A stretch of 64,000 nucleotides of DNA from the NCBI GenBank assembly GCA_027946375.1, contig JAPEUT010000101.1, forward strand, positions 1-64,000, read 5' to 3'. Below the pieces are notes generated by a model. It had not been told where the DNA came from, searched no databases, and saw nothing but the letters and a program-made list of their open reading frames with translations. This stretch comes from Neodidymelliopsis sp. IMI 364377 (Eukaryota > Ascomycota > Dothideomycetes > Pleosporales > Didymellaceae). How positions within the stretch are numbered: position 1 is the first letter of the stretch; every line of letters starts with the position of its first letter. Made by a program: the position numbers and the translations under genes. Positions 1 through 10,485 of this stretch are shown one piece after another.

Positions 1-2431
1 CTGTTGGGGTGGGAGGGTTGGATGGCTGCTGGGTTCCAGGATACGGGTAGGCCGTCGCGGTAGAGGATCTTGTGGACGTTCTCAATGTCGTGGCTTTGGG
101 TGAGGAGTTGGGTTGCGGACGGGACGTCGGCGGGCATCAAGAAGGTGTAGGGACGGTGGACAGACGAGTGCTCGTACTTGGGGAATACGTCGCGGTCGAT
201 GTTGTCTGAAAGCGTTTGCGTATCTGGAGTGGGATTAATTTCGAGGCCTGAGCATGTGGGAGGGCACGACAAACCACGGTAGTTCACATCTGGTAGATCG
301 CCCGCTGCTTCACCCTTGAGACGAGCAATGCGGCGACGCTCGAGCACAGAGGCATGGCGCGTTACAGAGGACGTCAGCTTCTCATTCATAGAGATCAAAT
401 CCATGGCCGAGTCCCAGTGGAAGCGCTTAATGTCTCTGAAGATCAAGCCTTCTTGGACCCTCGTCATCCTGTCGATAGTGTCGATGACATGCTTCAGCTC
501 TTTGTCCGCAGAGAATCCCTGATGATGCTTGACATCGAAAGGATGTGTCTGTGCGATTTGCGAGAGGAGGTAGGGAGACAGCGTGTCCACCAGCATCTCC
601 TTGACCTTGACGTGCTTCCAGAGCTGGAAGGCGGCTCTTCCCAAACCGAGATTGAGATGTAGGCGAGTGGCCAGTAGACACAACGTGCGGTTCTCTTTTT
701 CGGTATCGCACTCTACGGCACCACGCACCAGCATCGCAGCCTGGAGAAGGAGTCGCGAGTCCTTGCCCTCCTGGCCGCTCTGGTGGTGCAGGTTCGTCAG
801 ACAATATGCCATCAGCATAATCGGGTCCGGATCCTTTGGCAGCATCTGACTGATCTTTGCTGCTCTTTGGACTAATCCCACCAGTGGTTCTGTCAAAGAT
901 TCTGATGCTGAGAGAGAAACGGTGATCAGGTAAGTGAACTTCAAGACGCAAATCTCGGCGCGTGCCCAATCTTCAAGTTTAGCTTGGGCGTCCTCGGCTG
1001 TCGGTTTCGTTGCGACCATGTCTTCTTCGATATATGCGAGGAAGATCGACCGCTGTTCGGTATCCATGTGCTCGACGGCGCGACGAAGGTCGGTAAAACA
1101 ACTTGGGATCCGCGAGAATCGCTTCCAGTAGGCCTTGCAGTCTTCTATGAGGCTTTCACCAAGGTAAGTACGTAGTGTCAGGTGTACCAAGAACAATGGG
1201 CGATCCAACTCCAGGGTCTCAACACCGAAGATGCGGTCTTTCATGGACGAGATCTTCTTCTTCGATCTGCAAGTTCTGTCAGTCGTACATCTCCGAGTAT
1301 CTCCAAACACTCACTCTTCAGGCGAATACAGCTTCGTAGAAGCATTGATCAGGTGGGTCCAGATGTTCACTCTGGCGGAACAAAGTTGTCGCAGAGGCTC
1401 CGTTTCGTCTTTGCTCATGGCTGTGATAGCATCCTCGATGAGATCCAAGACATGCTTCTCAAGTAAGGAAAATTGCTCCGCACTTGCAAGCACATCAACT
1501 GTAAGCAGGGATATATCTAGCGCGTGTTTCTCCATAATCGGCTGCAAGTGGCTAGGCGGTGCTTTCCAAAGGTCCAACAATTCAGCACATTTGCCTTGCC
1601 GCGAGTAAATCTTAGCCATGAAACGTAGATCACGGATATCCTTGACGCTTATCGGGTCGCTCTGTAGGGTGTCAGGAGACTTCTTTGCATATTCACGGCA
1701 AGCCCTACCTCGGGTCTTTCGTACGCGTCTTTCATTTGCTTCAATGCAACGCCCAACTGAATCTCAGCCATTCGATCAGCTACGCCTGTGGTTTTGCTTG
1801 CGCGGATCTTCTGCTCAGCGGACATCTGCTGTGCGAAAATCTGCGTATAGTAGGTCAACTTGTCAGAAGACGGCCCTTCTGCTCTATATTTCACAATCGC
1901 CTGCACACGTCAGCATTTACTCTGCTCGATCAATCACACATGGCTTCAACATACAGTGCGTACGTCTTCCCAGCATCCTTGGCGCATGGCCGTGGTAAAG
2001 AGAGCATCCCAAACATCTTTACGATCTTTCTTCGTCGCTTTTAAAGAGGCCGCACCTTGCCATGCTTTAATTCCTTCATTGCCCACGGAACTAACATGGT
2101 CAAGCTTTGGGTTCGTCCGAAGTGTTGCTTGTACAATGAGTCTATACGCATATTCGAGCAGTTGTTCATCCTGGAGCGTCGTCTTGTGCTGGCATACACC
2201 TTGCAAAGACTTGGCGACCGTCTCGGTCTGGGACTGCAATTGTAGAGACACGTCGGCTCTCCATGTCTAGCGGAGATCAACAAACAAGTCACATGATGCC
2301 GTAAAAGTGCTTACTGTTAGATAAGGGTTGCCAGGATTTTTTTTCAACAACTTGTCAATGTAAGAAAGCGCGAACTTGGGCTTTGGGTAGTCCCGTTGAG
2401 CTTTGGCAAGCTTGTCCCAGTTAAAAGCCAT
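1..2431 (-). CDS. MDM20: NatB N-acetyltransferase auxiliary subunit, Mdm20/Naa25-like (partial, 3' end outside window)
   Basis: The auxiliary subunit of the NatB complex anchors the catalytic subunit to ribosomes for N-terminal acetylation of Met-Asp/Glu/Asn proteins. The ATG at 2431 opens a 39-residue first exon (2315-2431) beginning MAFNWDKLAKAQRDYPKPKF and reading into LSYIDKLLKKNPGNPYL, a TPR-like helical start. An intron at 2267-2314 follows, then TWRADVSLQLQSQTETVAK. Further helical blocks are readable at about 1946-2251, 1649-1906, 1311-1619 and down to base 1, separated by short introns whose exact limits I did not all resolve. The reading frame is open at the left edge (...VSWNPAAIQPSHPN), so the C-terminus is missing. 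The gene lies about 300 bp downstream of, and on the same strand as, the methionyl-tRNA synthetase gene. Assignment rests on the N-terminal sequence and the all-helical repeat character. It could be confused with other TPR subunits such as Naa15, but the start fits Mdm20 better. Confidence 0.72.
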
Positions 2432-2726
2432 GATGGCCAGTAATTAATGAGTGTGTTGTGAAGCGGCGCTGTGATTGCAAAAGTGTAAGGGCAGGAAAAG
2501 GCAGCCCACCTTCGGCTGCAGTTGCCTTACTGCTAGACGTTGGTCCGTGCTTTAGTTCTAGACTATGAACAGAACAGAGGATCACAGAGATAGTGAGTTG
2601 AATTGGAGCAATGCATGTCAAAAGCTTGAGGGAAACTCTCTCCATCTATTACAAGGTCGATGGTATTGTCACAGGGCTTAAGCCTAAAGATACACGTACT
2701 AACTACATCGCCGAAAGCTTGTCATG
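2432..2726. other. Intergenic spacer
   Basis: About 295 bp between the start of the NatB subunit gene and the stop of the methionyl-tRNA synthetase gene, both on the minus strand. It should hold the 3' untranslated region of one and the promoter of the other. I see no distinct motif. Confidence 0.5.
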
Positions 2727-4738
2727 CTACTCTTCGCTTGCCAGAGGAGGGAACAGTACGCCCTCAAGTTTCGAGCCCAGCTTGACCATGGGTGTGCCAT
2801 AGTCTAAATCAGCACCAGGTTGACAGTAGGCTAGAGTTCGCTTCTCCTCTTGTACACCGAGCTGATCCAACAGATTCTTTGCCTTGTTTGGTATGTAGGG
2901 CTGGAGGAGAATACCAGTCATGCGCAAAGCTTCAGAGGCAAGGTAAATCGTACGGTCCACCTCTTCGCCTGGTTCTCCAGGACCATACGGGAGGATGTTG
3001 TCCCATGGTTTTGACATCTGAAAGAATGCGTTGGCCTGAGTTACGTTAGCTGATGCGTATCACTTAATATCAAGACGACTCACTCCTCGAACGAATTCCG
3101 TCACATGGAAAAGCGCCTTCCGAGGGTCGTATGCATCAAACGAGCCGTCAACCTTAGAAGCGACAGTACTAAGGGAATTGATCCAGAAGCGCGAACCAGG
3201 CCCCTCATTCCAATACTCCGCTGGTTGATTCCCAATGCGTTCAACCGCACCACGGACACTCCACTTCTTGCCTCGGGTGACGCGAGAAGCGAGGTTTCCT
3301 AGTTGCCCGTTCAGGAACTTGTTGTATAGTCGGATGATGTGAATGTTGTCGTAGCTAGAGTCGTCCTGTATGCCACCGTCATGTGCCATGTAGAAGCGCA
3401 TTACGTCTGGTCCGTAACGATCCAAAGCATGGAAGGGATCCACAACCCTACCAGTCGACTTGGACATCTTTGCGCCTCCGAGTGTCCAATGGGCGTGGGT
3501 CAGGATTTTCTTAGGCAAAGGGAGTCCAAGTGCCATGAGGAACGCAGGCCAATAGATGCAGTGGAAGCGAACGATGTCCTTTCCAATTACGTGGCAATCT
3601 GCGGGCCAGCCTCCTTCTTGTTCCTTGCCCGGTGTCCAAGGGTAACCCGCCTTGGTAGCGTAGTTCATGAGAGCGTCGAGCCATACATAGATTGTCTGCG
3701 TGTCGTCGTTTGGAACCCGAATGCCCCATGTGAGTCGGTCGTAGGGGCGTGAAATGGACAGATCCTCGAGACCGGATTCTACTGCCTGCACAACTTCTTT
3801 CATGCGGTGCTCTGGAGTGATCCACTCTGGGTTGGCCTTGTAGAATTCGAGCAGGGGCTCGCGGAAAGCGGAGAGGCGGAAGTGGTAGTTCTCTTCCGAA
3901 GACCACTCGACTTCACTACCTGTCTCAACGGATGTCTACGAGTGCGTCAGTCTGATACCATAGTGGTGTATCTTCAGATTACTCATACCATGATCTTCCT
4001 GCCTGTAGATGGCTCAATCCACGGCTGTACACCTGAATGAGGATAGAAGCATTCATCAGTCACTGAATACCAGCCCTCATGCTTCTGCTCGTAGATGTAA
4101 CCCTTTTCTTGCAGCAAGAACTGTCGATCATCAGCCGTCGTTGCACACAACAAGAACCCCCACGCTTTCGTACCCAGGCATATTGTACAGCATCCTTGTG
4201 GTCTTGATCGGTCGTTCGTACGAAGTGGTCGTTGGAGATCTCAGCCTTGAGCGCAAGGTCCTAGGTGGTGTGAGCCTCGAGCTGAATCCAGGGACGTGGA
4301 AGCGCATTGCGTACTCGAAATATATCTGCACCTTTGTCGCAAAAGGCTTTGGGGTCTACACCAGCCTTCGCTGCTGCACGTTGGACCTTTCCAATGTCAG
4401 CGCATTCGTGGAAGAGACGCAGCGAGAACAGCTACCTTTAACCCGTGCTCGTCCGTTCCGGTACACAGGATCGCCTTTTTTCCTCTAAGCACGTTCCATC
4501 GCTTCACAATGTCCGTGAGGACCATAGTATACAGATGGCCAACATGAGGGGCGGCATTGACATAGAAGATTGGTGTGGTAATGTAGTATGGCTTCTCGGG
4601 CGCAGGCTTGGTCGCGATGAATCGCCTGGGACTACTGTATGCTTGACATGATCGGCAAATCCACGGTGAGCTTCGGGGGAAGCTCGAATAAACGCTGCGA
4701 AAGGCTGGGATCGGTGATTTCGCTATTCGTGCACGCAT
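2727..4738 (-). CDS. MSM1: Mitochondrial methionyl-tRNA synthetase
   Basis: Charges mitochondrial tRNA-Met with methionine (class I aminoacyl-tRNA synthetase). Six exons: 4436-4738, 4315-4386, 4174-4260, 3989-4120, 3084-3935 and 2727-3035, with introns of 48-54 nt. They splice in frame to 584 residues. Residues 1-45 are rich in Arg/Ser with almost no acid, a typical mitochondrial presequence. The Rossmann-fold signature is PHVGH (about residues 64-68, equivalent to HIGH), and the KMSKS loop lies at about 354-358. Between them come conserved class I blocks such as TGTDEHG and HWTLGGAK. The C-terminal exon is a short helical anticodon-binding part ending PLASEE, with no extra tRNA-binding domain. 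That is as expected for the mitochondrial enzyme and unlike the longer cytosolic one. The first exon ends exactly after DEHGLK. High confidence in family; mitochondrial location is inferred from the presequence. Confidence 0.93.
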
Positions 4739-5870
4739 TCTGTTTCAATGGCAGCACGACGCGCACATCTTTCGCAGTGCAGCTCCAAAGCTCCGAGGTA
4801 CCAAGCTATTTCGGTGCTAGCGTGGATGACTAAGCTTGACGCTGCCCACGCGTCCTCGAACGCGTCTCTGCAACGAGCAAGATGAGTTTTATGCACCTTC
4901 AGTCATCCCTCATGATGCAAACAATATCACGGCGATTGTTGTAATTTGTATGCCACGGACTGGAACGACAATATACAGGGAAATGGCTGACCGCGTGAGA
5001 GCATGACCGTAGTCATGGCCATGCAATTGAGGAAGAGCCTGGAATCATCTCACGAGAGGAGTCAGCTCCGATCTCATTTCTCACTCATGTGAGGGCAAAT
5101 GTCTTAATTATGGGGCTGTCGCATTTCAATTCTCAACACGTGCAAAGAAGAGCACCGTCTGCATACTGAGATATTCGGAACCCAGACTCCTGGTCAACCC
5201 TCGCAGATACATGTGTCTGATCCAATCGTCTTGAAGAAAGAGAAGGTTATCAATCATGATCGATGCGTTTCAAACTGGTGGCCCCGCCAAGAGTCCAAAT
5301 CACTATTGAGGTTCTATTCAGGACCGAAAATGGCCACATTATGAACTTACCTTCACTATGCCCATCATCATGAGAGAACAGCAATCCCTACTCGAATCCA
5401 AAAGAGCCATGTGTTTTCTTTGTACGCTCGGTACCTAGACCACTAGTTTGATGGTAAGCAGTGGGCTGAAGCATCAGTGCTCGCCCGCAAGTGGGCTCTA
5501 CTGGTCTAGACGGGCGACCAAGAACCACAGGCTTCGCATTTGGACAACTCCGGCTTCTACACAGAGGGAGCCCTTCGAATGTTTGCACTTCACCTTCACT
5601 ACAGGACAACTTGATTGGACGCCATTCCATCTATACACTCAACCCTATTGATACTCAACGTCTGCTATTGAGCTTATTGATACGCGGGTATAGAAACATG
5701 ACTTCGATTCTTTGTTCCTGTTGCATGCTCCTGAACTATAAAACTATCCTCTATCAACCGCAATTAACTCACCATCGACTCATCGACAACGCATCAGTCA
5801 ATCATTTCGTCATAGTCAATCAACCACCAACTCATTCATTCACTTACGGTACTCTTCTGAAACGTTCAAG
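4739..5870. other. Divergent intergenic region between synthetase and repeat-peptide gene
   Basis: About 1.1 kb separating the starts of a minus-strand gene and a plus-strand gene, so it should carry both promoters. The only element I can name is a TATA-like box at 5737-5743. The last 100 bp before 5871 are rich in CA/TC, as in fungal 5' leaders. No further gene is visible. Confidence 0.5.
5737..5743 (+). promoter_or_regulatory. TATA-like box of the repeat-peptide gene
   Basis: TATAAAA lies 134 bp upstream of the ATG at 5871, followed by a pyrimidine- and CA-rich stretch with no intervening ATG. The spacing would place transcription start about 30-60 bp downstream and leave a leader of roughly 80-100 nt. 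A clear TATA box suits a strongly or conditionally expressed gene. Assigned on sequence and position only. Confidence 0.45.
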
Positions 5871-6500
5871 ATGAGGTTCAACGCGGTCATTGCCGCCACC
5901 ATTCTGGCTGCTACCGTCTCTGGTGCTGCCATTGCCAACCCTGCCTCTGCTGAGACCACTGAGGTCGCTGAAGCTACGTACGAAACCACCACCGACGCTG
6001 TTGAGGTTCCCGAAGACTTCGAGTTCGAGCTTCCTGAGGGCCTTGAGTACGTCGAGGACGATGAGGACGAGGAGGAGCTCGCCAAGCGTGACCCTAAGTG
6101 GGTTTTCAACCCTCCCTTCCGCGCAATCGGTCAACCTGTTGGCAAGCGTGACGCGGAAGCAGGATGGGTCTTCAACCCTCCTTTCCGCCCAATCGGTCAG
6201 CCTGTCGGCAAGCGTGAGGCCAAATGGGTTTTCAACCCAAAATTCCGTGCAATTGGCCAACCTGTTGGAAAGCGCGAGGCCGAGGCTGACCCAGAAGCCA
6301 AGTGGGTGTTCAACCCAAAATTTCGCGCTATCGGCCAACCTGTTGGCAAGCGTGAGGCGGGTTGGGTCTTCAACCCTCCTTTCCGCCCGATCGGACAGCC
6401 TGTAGGCAAGCGTGAAGCCGAGGCCGAGGCTGAGGCCAAACGGGTTTTCAACCCCAAATTCCGTGCAATCGGCCAGCCCGTTGGCAAGCGCGAGGAGTAA
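5871..6500 (+). CDS. Secreted Kex2-processed repeat precursor, probable alpha-pheromone-type peptide precursor
   Basis: A 209-residue intronless precursor. Residues 1-20 are a hydrophobic signal peptide (MRFNAVIAATILAATVSGAA). Residues 21-70 form an acidic Glu/Asp-rich pro-region without repeats. From residue 71 there are seven Lys-Arg sites (72-73, 92-93, 114-115, 134-135, 160-161, 180-181, 206-207) enclosing six copies of a peptide with core VFNP[P/K]FR[A/P]IGQPVG. Five copies have Trp before the core; the last has Arg. After each internal KR comes an even number of residues made only of X-Ala or X-Pro pairs (DP, DAEA, EA, EAEADPEA, EA, EAEAEAEA), the substrate pattern of Ste13-type dipeptidyl aminopeptidases. 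Processing would give 16-mers starting with Lys or Gly. This layout matches yeast and filamentous alpha-factor precursors, and the near-N-terminal Trp and C-terminal GQP recall S. cerevisiae alpha-factor. Pheromone identity is inference; it could be another Kex2-processed signal or a RiPP core, though no RiPP tailoring genes are nearby. Confidence 0.8.
   Translation: MRFNAVIAATILAATVSGAAIANPASAETTEVAEATYETTTDAVEVPEDFEFELPEGLEYVEDDEDEEELAKRDPKWVFNPPFRAIGQPVGKRDAEAGWVFNPPFRPIGQPVGKREAKWVFNPKFRAIGQPVGKREAEADPEAKWVFNPKFRAIGQPVGKREAGWVFNPPFRPIGQPVGKREAEAEAEAKRVFNPKFRAIGQPVGKREE
6084..6491 (+). repeat. Six in-frame peptide-coding tandem repeats of unequal spacing
   Basis: Imperfect tandem copies inside the precursor gene, each coding for a 16-residue peptide plus KR and a spacer of 2 to 8 residues. 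Codons differ between copies at synonymous sites while the peptide core is almost unchanged, which points to selection on the peptide. Two subtypes alternate: Pro-Pro-Phe-Arg and Pro-Lys-Phe-Arg cores. Confidence 0.9.
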
Positions 6501-7935
6501 ATTTTTCTCGCCGACAATTACGAACCTTGACTGAACGAACGCATCGCAACTTTTCCTTTCTTCATGCTCGACAAACCCGGCAGTGATGCGGCGAGCATGA
6601 GCAACTTCATCCAAAAGCCCTCAACTCACTGATTCTGGTACGGGACAGGTATGTCTCTTCTGGGGACTCGACAGGGCAGGACAGTTTTTCCAAAGATATT
6701 GTAGCATCTGCAAAAAGGATGTTGTGAAGATAGTGGAAATAGCTGGCCTTTTCTCTCAATACGAATACATTGTTATGCGCGAACTACTATCTATTCATCT
6801 TCGTCTAAGTAAATTGTGAACGAACTGATTGGACATTTGTCTTAGTTTTATACTGAACGATGAAGCAACAAAACATCTCTTCCCATGTATAATGATCGTG
6901 ATTGAGGTTACAACTACGATCCATTTCCGAGAAAATAATCGCAAATTTCTTCAACGTATTATTTTGAGCTTGATTCAACAAAATGTGATTCGTATAATCA
7001 CGATCTTAAACTGGCGCTGTGCGATAGGAATTAAGCACTGGCGAAGGAATATCTGTCCCCATGTCAGATGTTCGAGTAGGGTACTGCGTGGAAAGAAACG
7101 TACTTAGTCTAGGTCGTCCTCTGAAAGTGCCACTCGAACAGAACTCACACCTCTCATTACTACCAACCCCCCAGCTCAGGGGGTACAAACGTCCATTGAC
7201 GTTGCACTACAGACGCAGCAGCGCTACTCGTTCTGCGTCAGACGCTCTAATCCATGGAAGAAGAGACCACCGCAGTCTGGCCAGAACGTTCACACTACAG
7301 ATCATGTTGCCTGCCGTTAACTGACACAGCTTCCGACTGCATTACCGCCTTCATGGTAGCATGCCCGACGATGCACAACTATCACAGCATAGTCACATGT
7401 ACCACGGATGTGTGAATCTGTTGAACGGTGTGACAGGAGCTCGCTTCGGTATCGATCCCTGCAAATCTTATGGTGTGATATTCGTGGTCAGCTCATGTAA
7501 GGGGAGAGGTAGTACTCAAGACACATGCAGCATGGGGAGCGAAGTCGTGGCTCGAGTCAATGTTGGTGCACGAGACAAAGGACCGAGTGAATGTTCATGG
7601 GACTTTGTTCGTTTCATTCGTTGCAACGTTCTACCTAATTCATCCACGTCCGTACCTACCTGATATCCACTATGCAAATTGGTTCCTTGTAGCAATAGCT
7701 TTTGTGTACCAGTCTTAACATGTCATGTCCTATTTCCATACCATTATCACCAACGTACAAGTACCACGCGCCCTTTGACCTTGCGGTCTGATCCACCATC
7801 ATAGTCTTTGCGCGGAGAAGAGAAATGCTATACTATGCTGCATAAGTTCCGATGAGAGATAAGAAATAATCCGAAGGGTATAGTAGCGGTCATGAAAAAG
7901 AAAACAGCAAAGTAAAAGAAAAAGCGTCAACGCGA
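6501..7935. other. Convergent intergenic region
   Basis: About 1.4 kb between the stop of the repeat-peptide gene and the stop of the SAM/PH gene, which converge. It is relatively A/T-rich around 6720-7010. Small open frames here show no recognisable protein features. No peptide-modifying enzyme gene is found next to the repeat precursor. Confidence 0.5.
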
Positions 7936-10485
7936 TCACATGCCTGCACCGTTGACTGTGACTTCATAGCCCTCGTTCCTGGCTTTGAGAGCCTTTGCGA
8001 GCATGAGCTCGCGCATCCAGTCAATGCGTTCGTCACGACCTTTGGTGGCGAAATGGTGCACCTTGCCGTGTGGGACGACCTTTTTCATCTCACCAACGGT
8101 GGGCACGAGCTGGAATTCGAAGGCCGAAGGATTGGCCATGACTTCCTCCTTTTTGTGCGATGTGAGCTTCAGGGCACGTAGCTTAGCAGAGAGCTTGTTA
8201 GATGCGAGCGATGAGCAGGCGACAGCGTAGTCGTCGACGTCAATGGTCTGTAATGCTGAAGAGGATGGAAGCTCATTAGGATGCATGGCCAGCATTGTAC
8301 CATTGAGGCGGAAGTGGTGGTCTTGCCATTCGTGGCGCAACATCTTAGTGCGACGCTTCTTCATCCAGCCGTGGTGGTTTACGCCCTTGTACGCGAAGCC
8401 ACCCTTAGGTAGCGGCGCAAGCTTGTCCTCTGCCTCATGGATGCCTACAAGCTCTGGTGCCTTCACCGGCGATGAGTCCGGGCTGTTATCAAAGAACTGT
8501 GTTCCACGATAGGTGTCGTCGTCAGAATGAGCACCTGTAGGTGTGAACACATGGTTCTCGTTAAGCGCCGGCATGGTCAAAGAGGGGCGACGTCGCTCGT
8601 TGCGTGATCCAGCTCTTTGGAGTTGGATCTTGTATTGCATGCTCGGTGGTACAGACTGGCTTGTGTCACGTGCTACAGGCTCGACGTGGATGGCCGTTAC
8701 AGGCACGTCCATCATGGAGGCTGGAGTTCCGAATCGGTAGATGCCGCCCGGCGTGATGGCTGTTTCGCATCCTGGTGAAAAGGCGGTGTCTGGTGCGACG
8801 TAGGAGCTCTGTGGCACAGCATGCTGTAGGTTACCCTGGGGCTGGGCAGACGAAGAACGTGGTATTGTGAGCTTTGGGAGACTCCTGAGGTTGGAGTGAG
8901 GGGCTGGCGCTTTCTCCGGGGAGTACAGAACGGGGGTCGGGAGTGTCGCAGGATCGAACTTTGCTGTGTGGGCAGACGTGGATGCGGAGAAAGCGGACAC
9001 TTGTGGGTAGAACTGTGTTTGCGGTATGACGAGCTGGGGGCGGGCAGGAAACATGTCCAGAGGTGGTGTCGGTGGAGCTTCGATAGGAGTGGCTGTCGTG
9101 TAAGGATGGTCCATGCCCTGAAGAGACAGGAAGTGTCGTACGTTGTCTTGAGGGTCGCATCGTTCCAGCTTCTGGAGATCTTCCAAGGTAAAGTCTGGCA
9201 GTTGTCCAGGTCCCAGCAGGTCAGAGGATGCTACAACAGACGGCACAATGATAGATGGTGTAGCGTCAGACGTTGGTCGGTGTACATTTTCGACAGCACG
9301 ATGTGCAGTTTGCGCATTGCCTGGGTCTCCAGCGATGAAGATCTTGCCTCCTTTTTCCGGAGAAATTGGAAATCCATGCTCCTCTTGCAGTCTTGCTAGT
9401 TGACGTTGTTGCTTCCTCCACTTTGCACATCGCTCCCCCTTGGCACAAACATGCGGTTTGGGCAATAGCTGCTCGATAGCGACGATGGAAACAGACTCGG
9501 CTGGTGTAATCATATCGTCGGTAAGATTACGGCGACGACGCCCGCTGCGGCCCTTGCTCTTCGACCTCTCTCTAGCTTCGGTACAGGGACGTTCAATGTC
9601 TTGGAAAGGGGTAGGTATAGGAGCAGGAGCCATAGGCGACGCTAATCCATCGGCTGTACGTAGAGAGTCGATTTGGTTCCACAGCTGATGCCTTTTTCCG
9701 AAAGACTGGATTTCCAGCTCTTTCAAATCATCGAACTGCAGGTCCAGTAGAACTGCGCCGGTGATATCGTGAGCGACAAACTTGTCAATCACGTCGTCTT
9801 CGAATCCATTCTGGTACATCCAGGTAGCAACGTCGCGCGAGCACCAGGCGCGCACTTCGCTGTTATCCAGATGCGCCACTGCTGATGCGATGTTATTGTA
9901 CTCGATTTGCGGAACGATCGTAGCGGGTGTATCCTCTCTGAAAGACGTCGAAAAGTGAGATGGCAGTTGTTTAGGTACCATCTCTTTTGGCAGAAGAGGA
10001 GACATCTGCAGAGCGTAGTCGAAGTCGTTCGACGAATGCGAAGCGCGGAAGAGATGGGGGCCTCTGGGACCTTCTACAGCTTTGGGTAGGTACCATTGGG
10101 CATACTGTGGGCGTATGTCATCTCCAGGCGTTCGTGCCTCCTCAAATGTTGAGATTGTGGTCTGACTGCGCCTGTTGTCGCTCTAGAGTTTGTTAGCGAT
10201 TCGCAGTACTGTCGTGGATAGAGATATCTTACGGACGAGCCACTGTATTCTTCGAACTCGCTAGAATCATCCTCAATATCGGTGTACGCGACACTTATTC
10301 CAGACACCGGGCGTTCAAGGGATGACCGTACGGTGAGGGTCGTAGAGAAGAAAGTGTCTCTAGACTTTCCCCTCTCGAACATCTCTACACCCGGTTCTAA
10401 CGGGGTAATTGGCGTCATGGCCTGCTTGGAGGATGTTAGCATTTCCTGTTTGGGACGCTTGTATCCCGTGATTACAGCTTACCAT
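7936..10485 (-). CDS. SAM and PH domain signalling protein
   Basis: About 812 residues in three exons. Exon 1 is only the ATG (10483-10485), followed by an intron at 10422-10482 (GTAAGC...CAG with a GCTAACA branch point). Exon 2 is 10233-10421, then an intron at 10183-10232, and exon 3 is 7936-10182. The N-terminus (about 1-170) is disordered. A SAM domain spans about residues 175-238 (WCSRDVATWMYQNGFEDDVI...DLKELEIQSFGKRHQLWNQI). A Pro/Ser-rich middle includes a short basic Cys-containing segment (CAKGERCAKWRKQQRQ). A C-terminal PH domain spans about 665-795 (GWMKKRR...WQDHHFRLNG...WMRELMLAKA). SAM domains mediate protein binding and PH domains bind phosphoinositides, so a membrane- or cortex-associated adaptor is likely. 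The pairing recalls yeast Boi-type proteins but lacks an SH3 domain. The start choice rests on splice sites that keep the frame; a later in-frame Met at 10005 is the alternative. Specific function unknown. Confidence 0.82.

Noticed and set aside
5844..6614. 256-codon minus-strand frame opposite the repeat precursor
   Set aside because: Antisense shadow: its repeats mirror the plus-strand peptide repeats, and the plus frame has a signal peptide and processing sites.
5871..7935. RiPP (dikaritin-like) gene cluster around the repeat precursor
   Set aside because: Kex2-flanked repeats fit a RiPP precursor, but no tailoring oxidase or DUF3328-type gene is seen within several kb on either side; the X-Ala/X-Pro spacers favour a pheromone-type peptide.
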